A DNA stretch of 64,000 bases, taken from positions 2,113,024-2,177,023 of the forward strand of contig JAMXBD010000065.1 of the NCBI GenBank assembly GCA_024138025.1. Reading direction: 5' to 3'. This stretch comes from Combretum micranthum (lineage: Eukaryota > Streptophyta > Magnoliopsida > Myrtales > Combretaceae). Both the position numbers and the translations under genes were made by a program. Shown here piece after piece: positions 56,045-64,000 of the stretch (positions within the stretch are counted from its first letter, which is position 1; the number at the start of each line of letters is the position of its first letter). Under the pieces are notes generated by a model. It searched no databases. It was not told the DNA's origin and saw nothing but the letters and a program-made list of their open reading frames with translations.

Positions 56045-57406
56045 CTACATCTTCATTTTGAAGAATGTATAGGCCTTTATGCTCTTATGTAGCACAAGGT
56101 AGTTATTACTCTTTGGGTCCCGTATAAAGCAATTTTGGGAAGTGAATTGAACAACAACATTGTTATCTCTTGTCAATTTGCATATAGATAACAAGTTGTA
56201 AGCAAATTGTGTTGTATAAAGAACATTATGAAGAGTAATATTTGCAGTAATTTGGATAGAACCTATTTTATCAACAAAGGTTGTGTATCTATCTGGCATT
56301 TTAATTGCTATAGATGTTGGTAATGTGTGTATATTGGATAAAAGTTACAAGTAAGGTGTCATATGATTAGTTACACCACTATCTAAAATCTAAGATCCTT
56401 TTTCATTGTTTGTAGAACTAAAGCAATAAGAATCGGAAATGATACCTACAAAATTATCATTTTTTGTAGCCGCTCCAATATGCTCTTTATTCCCTTACTT
56501 TTTCAACAATTTTATCATCTCCATACACAATGATTGCATCATGTTTTTATCAAAACCTATTGAACATTATGCTACATAACTATTATTAGAAACAGGAACA
56601 TCAATATCAAAAGGAGTCTGATACCTCTGAATCAAATCATCAATAGCAACTGCATTGACTTGTTTGCTTTTCACATTCCTTTTACCTTTAAATCAACTTG
56701 GTTATCCAACAAGTTGAAAGCAACTTTCAATGCTATGACCTTCCCTCTTACAATGCTTGCAAATTGTCTTGTTATACTTCTTTCTATCATTGAAATTTCG
56801 AATATTTCTAGTTTGCACATTACAAAATGACATTTCCACATTATTCTTCAAGATTCCAGTAACTTCTCTTTGTCTTTCTACTTGTTGAATTAAGTAGAAA
56901 GCTCAATTGCCACTTGGTAAAGGTTCCATGGATAAAATTTGATTATGAACCCCTTCACATGCATCATTTAACCCCATAAGAAATTGCATCAACTTGCTTT
57001 GTGCATCAAACTCTTGAAGTTTACATTTCAAATCACAAGTATACCTATCACAAGTGTAATTAGGAAAAATTTGCAAAGCACCTAATTCATCCTAATTCCT
57101 TTTCAACCTATGATAATAAGCTCCTACTACCATATCTTCTTGTTTTAGATTTCATATGTCATGTTCTAATTGAAACAGCAAAGGTCCATTAGCTGAACCA
57201 TAGTGTTCAAGATTTTCCTTCCATAACTCATGTGCCAATTTCACATGCATGAAATTTTGAGCTAATTCAATAGTCAGAGAATTAAGAATCCAACATGTCA
57301 CCACGTAATCACAGCTAGTCCACTTAGTAAACTCGACAAAACCTACCTTTGGCTTAAGGATTGTCCCTTCGATAAAGCTTAATTTCATTTTGGCTACGAA
57401 AGCCAT
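56045..57406 (-). pseudogene. copia-3 gag and protease
   Basis: 57152-57406 carries a UBN2-type copia gag block (CDYVVTCWILNSLTIELAQN, KLAHELWKENLEHYGSANGP). The zinc-knuckle and protease parts follow in fragments; 56045-56299 carries the protease C-terminal half (ITLHNVLYTTQFAYNLLSIC). Confidence 0.82.
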
Positions 57407-57621
57407 TCTAATAGACCTACTCTAAGGAATAAAATTCTTTCCTTTAAAGATTTAATTTCCCACATTCATATTAGGATTATTAGAGCCATATAAATGCAAA
57501 GGATCACTAACTCTTTGATTTGATAAATTCAAGTTTGATGGAAGAAAGAACAAATCAACAAACACTTTCCGATCAACAAAGAAACTTAGATGAATTGAAG
57601 CAAAAGAGAGGAACGAAACTT

Positions 57622-57638
57622 GGCATGCTCTAATACCA
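57622..57638 (-). other. Primer binding site of copia-3
   Basis: Minus-strand TGGTATTAGAGCATGCC directly follows the 5' LTR end. One change from the initiator-Met consensus TGGTATCAGAGC. Confidence 0.88.
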
Positions 57639-57881
57639 TGTGAGGAGAAAGAATTGACCAAATCCTCCACTCCTCGGATTGAAGAACAAAATATACAAAG
57701 CAAAGAAGTAGAAAAAAAGAGGGCAACTAAGGATATTGTGAAAGTTATATTTACTTCAGTTTTTATAACAGACCTATATAATAGGCTATATATAAAAAAA
57801 CTAACAATCAATCTAATTAAGACATGTGGACAGCTAAGAAATAAATATAGAATAAGGATAAAACTAGTCTTAATATATTCA
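57639..57881 (-). repeat. 5' LTR of copia-3
   Basis: Partner of 53006-53249. Begins TGTGAGGAGAAAG and ends ATATTCA in the plus-strand view; AGGCTATATATAAAAA contains the likely TATA region for the minus strand or its complement. Confidence 0.9.
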
Positions 57882-58506
57882 TAGTAATAGTGTTTATTTC
57901 AACTTTTATAATTAGATTTTTTTTTTTAGTTCAATAGATTTTACATGAATGGGAATTTATTGTTCCCATTATGATGTCTCATATGTGTCCCAACAAATGA
58001 GTATTTGACACGTGTAAAAAGTAAAAAAAAAAATCTCTAAAATAACGAAAAAAATAATTATCACTTCAAGATACGTATCAAATACTCTTTCACTGGGACA
58101 TGAGCAAAATAACATCACAAGGATAGCAAATTTTTATCCATTTTACATTACCTGCTAATTCACTTCCTTATAATGATAATTCCATTACAACCTAATTTAA
58201 ATAAAAGACTGACAAATAAAAATTTCACTTAGTTCCACTATTCAATTCCTTAACAATAGTAATTTTTTTCCTACTTAAATATCCTATTTTTTGCTCAATT
58301 AAGTTTAAAAATATATAAATAGGAATTATTAAGGACTTATTACTGAGGTCGGGCTTATTTAGGCTCATCAAGCTAAATGAGATGAATTTGAACTTGCGAA
58401 TCCTTAACAAGCTCATGCCTATAATTTTTAAGACTTATTAAAATTATAAGCCCATAAGCAAAGATTTTTTTATCATACATTTGACCATATGCTTTTACTG
58501 ATGTTG

Positions 58507-58558
<52 letters not shown>

Positions 58559-59479
58559 CTATAACTATTAAGTCAAGACCCCACACCTTTTAAACAACAC
58601 AGTTTCATTTTCTTTTTATTTATTTACATTGCGCTAAGTTATTATAAAATATTTCTATGGTACACATTTGTACTGTTAAAATTAGCTTCCTCACGCTTTT
58701 TCAATATCATCATACTAGAGTTTGATTGTACCCTAGACTGTAAACGCCCCTTATTTCAAAACAAACACAAAAATGCACATTTGGTTTTACAATACGAAAG
58801 GATATAAGATCGGCCAAAACTAAGAAGCTTATCTGGACATCAAGGGATTTATTAAGTGTAAACGATGTTGGAAGCCAATGATTGAAAAATCTAGCAATTG
58901 TACATTCCTCTCCCAAAGAGAGATCACATTATGCTGTTGTAGTAAAACACACTACGTTACTTGATTAGGGTACATAAAGATTAGTATTATATTGACATAT
59001 GTCAATTTTACAAGCACGTGAATATAAAGTTTTTTTTTTTTTTTTTAAATGGCTATAAGGGTTATCACAACGCGACCACATAGGATCATTTTAATAGGCT
59101 AAAGCGGAGCATCAAACCCAATACCTTAAGAATGAAGACTTGAACCTAATGTCATTAAGCTACAAGATCATTGGCACGTGAATACAAAGTTGCTTAGTAT
59201 CATTATCCTATACAAAAATATCATTAGAATGTATCGAAAATATTCATTTTATAAATTCTCCTTCTTTAATTTTTTCTCAATTTATGAATTACTTTAGATT
59301 GTATAGAAATTTTGGAATGCCTCGTGATATAATTGTGACTGTTTTCTTGTTCATAATCTCAACTATTATTGTGGCGCCCGGGGGAGTGGATGGGGATCTC
59401 AACTACTAATACGAAACTTGAGATTAAGAAAATTTAAAAATTCGTTTTTTCCACACTGATCCATGCACTGATGCCACAT
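57882..59479. other. AT-rich spacer with an (ATT)n microsatellite
   Basis: An (ATT)n run of about 15 units occupies 58508-58554. Poly-T/A stretches lie at 57919-57929, 58023-58032 and 59031-59046. No gene, RNA or element ends were recognised. Confidence 0.55.
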
Positions 59480-59990
59480 CATGTTGACGTCAATGAATCG
59501 GTTTTCGGTGAATAGTTTGACCAAAAATGCTCGCAAGAAAACCTGGCCATGACCCATAAATACTTTGCATCCGTCTAAAAGCCCAATTTTCTTCCCCAAA
59601 GGTTCCAACCGTCTGTGTCTTCAAGTCTATGAAAGATGATGGTTAAAAAGTGCTAATTGGAGTGAATCACCGGTTAGAATTGACATCTATATATATATAT
59701 ATATATATATATGTTTAATTATCGATTCGATACAAATTTATTCAAACAAATGCCGATTTATAAAGCATAATTACATGAATATCATTTATATAACAAATGC
59801 AATTTTGAGTAATAATTATTATATAATTTATATTTTAGCAACTTACTTTTACAATATTGATAGACATGTATTACACCCGGTTAGAGATGCTACTCTTGAT
59901 GTATAGGAATTAATTGTCTACTGGTTGTTTTTTCCTTTTCTAAAATTTTTGTAGAAATTGTCCATTAGGTTGAGCTTGGTAGGTTAAAAG
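59480..59990. repeat. Dispersed repeat, copy B, interrupted by a 198-bp insertion
   Basis: Homologous to 46115-46420: CCAAAAATGCTCGCAAGAAA, CATGACCCATAAA, then CGGTTAGA, and after the insertion GAGATGCTACTCTTGAT and GGTTGAGCTTGG. Function unknown. Confidence 0.72.
59679..59876. mobile_element. 198-bp insertion with 9-bp target duplication
   Basis: CCGGTTAGA occurs at 59670-59678 and again at 59877-59885, and the related locus near 46290 has CGGTTAGA once with nothing inserted. A 9-bp duplication suggests a Mutator-like MITE, though the ends (ATTGACATC... / ...ATTACAC) show little inverted similarity. It holds a (TA)n run at 59688-59712. Confidence 0.7.
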
Positions 59991-60899
59991 TGTCTCAATC
60001 GATGTGAAGAAAACAAGGTAAATGGGTCATGTCATGATTTCTACGCCCAAATTTTATAAGCTTTGAGTGTTGAATGATTTTGTGTGCCCAATCCATTCGT
60101 GCTTGCATGTTTTGTGCGGTTTCTTTTTTAGCATCATGCCATGCCATGCCAATCTATGTACTCACGTGTCATTTCTGCTTTCACACAATTTGTATGGTAT
60201 TTTGCTGATTCCAACTTGTAGTTTTTTTTTCAATGGTTTTCAGAATTTTAATTAAAGTCATTATTCAAATCAGTTATGAAAAAAATTACAATGCAAATGT
60301 AATGAATAAATTTTACATTTAATATAAATAGAATTTAGATGAAGAATAAAGCATGATTTGTTACTCCATTAAAAATAATATACATTACATTACATTATTA
60401 ATTACGTATTTATTTGAAAAAGAAAACATAATTAATTCATTTTAGAAAAAATAGTGCAAATGTGATAATTGCCCACCTTATTAACCGCCTTAACCATCAG
60501 CAACGGCGTCTGAGGGTTGATATGGTGGAGGTGGTGGTGGTCAAGGATGCTCCGGTTGATAGCTTATCCAGTTAAAGAATTAGTCAATCCAGATATTCAT
60601 GTCTTTGTATTTCTCTATGTTCTGATTGGACTGTGTTGATCTAGATGCTCCATTATCATATTCATGCTAAACATACTAGGTTAATGTTGTCCTTAAGCTT
60701 AACCCTACCCCTGTCCCTCTCTCGTTCCTTCGTTGTGTCATGGTATGGATAGATCATCCAAGTTAATGTCAAATCTTTTTCGTTTGATTCATTCCTATCT
60801 CCAGGTTATGTTGCACTACCTTCAACTCTATAATATTGGTTGGCTTGAGGATCATATTTGAAACCTAGCCTTCTTACTATGTTGTCTTTTTTGAATTTG

Positions 60900-61640
60900 C
60901 AATTTGTTTATGCTTTCGTGTAATTTAAAGGGTCAAATCCCCACGATTGTAGCATAATGATGATGAAACAACTATATGCGAGATGGGTGTTCTTGCTCCT
61001 AAAGCACCAATGCATATATTGTACCACCAAAAAGCTGACATCTAATGGTTGACAATCCATCATCGCATCCATAAGGAAGACTTCCTCAGTAGAGATATTA
61101 TTTGAGTTCACCCCTAGATATATACTATAGTCGGTTATATGGTAGATCAGTCTACAAATTGGTACGAGGTATTTTTGCTTTAGGTGCTTCAAGTGGTTCG
61201 TATGACACTTACTAACACATATTGAAGCGCGAGCTACGTTAAATATCTAGTGGAACATGTCGGTCATATCTCAGTTTCTTTGCAACTTCTTGCCCTCGTT
61301 GATTTGATAGAATAGACCGTTAATGTAATATGAGATAATGTGAAGTATACTTCCAAACATGTAAATGGTGATTGAGACTAAAGTTTTGTGTCATGTATCT
61401 ACCCAAGAAATCACAATTGGATCTTTTAATGACTTCATTGACAATAATATTTGGTAAAATATACGAACAAGTTTGACATATATCTCCTTTGGATGTTCCA
61501 TTAGTGTAAGCAAACCAATGGCACTTAGGGCATTAGTAAAGTTGTGCCACTAGTTTAACTCATCCATATCATAATCCTTTCCCATAAGGACGGGTTGAGA
61601 AATAGTGCTCTTATGGTCGAGGTGAGCAAATAGATATCAG
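60900..61640 (-). pseudogene. Putative plant transposon protein domain, unit 1
   Basis: Minus-strand frame 60908-61192 (94 codons) reads CRLIYHITDYSIYLGVNSN, ISTEEVFLMDAMMDC and AYSCFIIIMLQSWGFD. Upstream near 61440-61560 sequence such as LLTLMEHPKEIYVKLVRIFY can be read with stops between. The pattern (P..vY..LVR.FY ... LP..L....HG...) resembles the 'putative plant transposon protein' family often found in or near gypsy 3' regions. Assignment by memory of the pattern only; broken by stops. Confidence 0.5.
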
Positions 61641-62583
61641 CACATGGCTGAGAAGGGCAAGAGGGTAGTTGGGGTTACTTTCCCGATGGTTGTGATTTGC
61701 ATGTTTTTTGGTACGACAACGTGAAGTTTCAGCACCTTGGATAATTTATATTAAATATAGATTATAAAACAATTCAAGTTGGAAGTGGGGAAGGTGAGTT
61801 TTGGTTAGGATGGAAGTGCCCCATCCTAAAGGTATTTATAGACATGCATTTTCGAAACAAATTTGAACATTGGGCACTAATGTGCCTACATCGCTTAAAG
61901 CATTCCTTGAGGAATTCTATAAAAATATTAGTATATCTGATTTAGAAACATCTATCACAAGCCTTCAAGCTGGTGCAATGAATTTGCTTGAAGACTTGTA
62001 TTAGTGTCGTGATCAGATGACGCCATAACCATCCCAACCACAGCGAACCAATAATCACTCATCCGGAGGTTTTTGAGGAGAAATAAACAAATTGCCTTGG
62101 ATATAAGCAGTTGTGGGTATTTCCAAGAAGTCTTTAGTGACATCCTAGTGTATGAGGTATAGCCGCTCTAAAAAGAAGAGCTAAAGAGGGAGGAGGATGA
62201 TTTCAATGTCCTCGGCTAATGGAAGAAGAGAATGCTAATGATGCTGATACTTTCCATAGTAGTTGGGATGTTTTGTCTCCTCTAGCTTCAACGGTTTCAT
62301 CAGAGTCAACTTTCAGCTTGAGGAGGTCGTCATCGATCTGCACTACCATAGGCTAAAAGCAAAAACTGTTGAAGCATATGTGCACTTTAAAGATTGGTCT
62401 AATGCCAATGATAGAAAGTAGATGGATCCACACTTTTGGTGGCCCAAATCAAGTGACTCAAGATCGAAAGAGGGGTTGTAAATGTCACCATTAGAGTTGT
62501 AGTTGTAAGCACAGACGGTATAGTGAGGTGAGGACAGAGGATTCTAGGATGAGATGATCAAGGTCAAATATGAGTTATAGCTC
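61641..62583. other. Remainder of tandem unit 1
   Basis: No gene was recognised. The minus-strand frame 61955-62143 has no domain. The corresponding part of unit 2 lies beyond the window. Confidence 0.4.
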
Positions 62584-63269
62584 GTAGTTTTTTTTTCCCC
62601 TTTTTTTCCAATGTTTTAAGAATTTTAATAAAACTAATTATTCAAATTAGTTATAAAAAAAATTACAATGCAAATGTGATGAATAAATTTTACATTTAAT
62701 ATAAAATAGAATTTAGATGAAGAATAAAGCATGATTTGTTACTCCATTAAAATAACGTACATTACATTAAATTATTAATTGCATATTTATTTCAAAAAGA
62801 AACCATAATTAATTCATTTTCGAAAAAACAGTGCAAATGTGATGATTGCCCACCTTATTAACCGCCTTGACCATTAGCAACAACGTCTAGGGTTGACATG
62901 GTGGTGGTAGTGGTGAAGGATGCTCCGGTTTATAGCATATCAAATTGAAGAATTAGTTAACCCAGATATTCATGGCACTAAGTATTTCCTTATTTTCTGA
63001 TTAGACTATATTGATCCAAATGCTCCATTATCTTATTCATGCTAAGCATATCGGGTTGTTATTGTCCTTAAGCTTGACCTTACCCCTGCCTCTCTCTCAT
63101 TGCCTCATTGTGTCATGGTAAGGATAGATCATCCAAGCTAATTTTGAATCTCTATTCGTCTTATTCTTTCCTATCTCCCAGTTGTGCTGCACTAACTTCA
63201 ACTCTGTAATATTAGTTGGCTTGAGGATCATATTTGAAACCTAGCCTTCTTACTATGTTGTCTTTTGTA

Positions 63270-63910
63270 AATTTGGAATTTGTTTTTGGTTTTGTATAAT
63301 TTAAAGAGTCAAATCCCCACGATTGTAGCATAATGATGATGAGCAAACTATATGCGAAATGGGCGTTCTTTCTCCTAAGAACCTAATGCATGCATTGTAC
63401 CACCAAATAGCCAACATCTAAGGGTTGACAATCCATCATCGCATCCATGAGGAAGACATCCTCAATAGAGATGTTATTTGAGTTCACCCCTAGATATATA
63501 CTCTAGCTGGTCTTTTGGTATATCAATCTACAAATTGGTAGGAGATGTTTTTGCTTTAGGAGCTTCAAGTGGTTCGTTTGACATTTAACAACACATATTG
63601 GAGCACTATCTACGTTAAATACCTAGTGGAACGTGTTTGTCATATATCGGTTTCTATGCAACTTCTTGCCCTTGTTGATTTGATGGAATAGATCGTTAAT
63701 GTAATATAAGGTAATGCGAATTACACTGCCAAACATGTAAGTGGTGTTTGAGATTCAAGTTTAGCATCAAGTATCCACCTTATTGACAGTAGCATTTGAG
63801 TAGAATATACGAATGAGATTGACGTATATCTCATTTGGATGTTCCATCAATGCAATCAACCAATGGCACTTAAGGCATTAGTAAAGTTGTGCACTAGTTT
63901 AACTATCCAA
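63270..63910 (-). pseudogene. Putative plant transposon protein domain, unit 2
   Basis: Direct duplicate of the unit 1 remnant; the same blocks are readable on the minus strand (for example around 63300-63560) but with additional shifts, so no long frame remains. Confidence 0.45.
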
Positions 63911-64000
63911 TTATCATATCCTTTCCCATAAGAACGAGGTAAGAAATAGTGCTCTTATAGCCGAGGTGAGCAAATAGATATCACACATGGTTGAGGTGCG

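Larger units (their letters stand above)
53006..57881 (-). mobile_element. Ty1/copia LTR retrotransposon, compact and decayed (copia-3)
   Basis: LTRs of about 244 bp at 53006-53249 and 57639-57881. Primer site TGGTATTAGAGCATGCC and a polypurine tract (AACTTGAGGGGGGGATA) are present. Minus-strand order is gag, protease, pre-integrase, integrase, RT, RNase H. All domains are in short broken frames. The flanking 5-mers (TTAAT left, TAGTA right) do not match cleanly. At 4.9 kb it is the canonical short copia size, unlike copia-1 and copia-2 with their long leaders. Confidence 0.92.
60218..64000. repeat. Large tandem duplication, period about 2.37 kb
   Basis: Unit 1 is 60218-62583 and unit 2 begins at 62584 and runs off the window. 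AAATCCCCACGATTGTAGCA lies at 60935 and again at 63311 (offset 2376). GTAGTTTTTTTT lies at 60218 and 62584 (offset 2366). Colinear similarity is high throughout, with scattered changes and small indels. Each unit includes an antisense coding remnant. Confidence 0.92.

Noticed and set aside
53001..57886. Target-site duplication for copia-3
   Set aside because: TTAAT versus TAGTA; a TATTAAT/TAGTAAT match exists only if offset from the LTR end, so it is not claimed.

Overview
This is AT-rich nuclear DNA from a flowering plant, most likely a eudicot. The signs are split genes with GT..AG introns, a wall-associated-kinase-like (WAKL) receptor kinase gene, and Ty1/copia, Ty3/gypsy, CACTA and hAT-type transposons. 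There are no prokaryotic operons, no rRNA or tRNA genes and no CRISPR array. Most of the window is transposable elements (TEs). Only one locus (12198-15040) still looks like a near-functional host gene.

Layout, left to right. 1-1050: gag part of a minus-strand gypsy element that continues beyond the left edge. 1957-8522: a nearly complete minus-strand copia element (copia-1) with 463/462-bp LTRs and a perfect 5-bp target duplication. 8523-12000: AT-rich spacer with a TIR-bounded repeat (about 9834-10795). 12198-15040: WAKL-1 in three exons, with a complete open kinase exon but an ectodomain exon broken by two 1-bp deletions. 15250-22700: repeat-rich spacer holding palindrome-rich GATAC/GTATC elements, a copia LTR-like remnant and a decayed hAT-like element.

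22719-43346: one large plus-strand Ty3/gypsy element of Tat-like type, with other elements nested in it. A 2.0-kb CACTA element (22956-24975) sits in its 5' LTR. A 7.9-kb minus-strand copia element (copia-2, 26228-34169) sits in its gag. Its own gag, protease, reverse transcriptase, RNase H and integrase are riddled with stops. A 3' region of about 3.9 kb carries a 39-bp minisatellite and antisense coding remnants before the 3' LTR.

43347-47870: a MITE, an 812-bp hAT-type element with 8-bp target duplications, and spacer. 48043-50764: WAKL-2, a same-strand paralogue of WAKL-1 and a clear pseudogene with nonsense, frameshift and splice-site lesions. 53006-57881: a compact, heavily decayed minus-strand copia element (copia-3). 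57882-60200: spacer with a 198-bp insertion whose empty site survives in a related repeat at 46.3 kb. 60218-64000: a tandem duplication with a period of about 2.37 kb carrying remnants of a putative plant transposon-type protein, running off the right edge.

The picture is a tandem receptor-kinase pair pried apart by successive transposon insertions, with one copy dead and the other partly eroded. I found no clearly novel enzymatic system. The most interesting items are the WAKL pair, the nested insertion history, the palindromic GATAC repeat family, the duplicated polypurine-tract/LTR edge in copia-2, and the insertion with a paralogous empty site. All identities and divergence figures were judged by eye.
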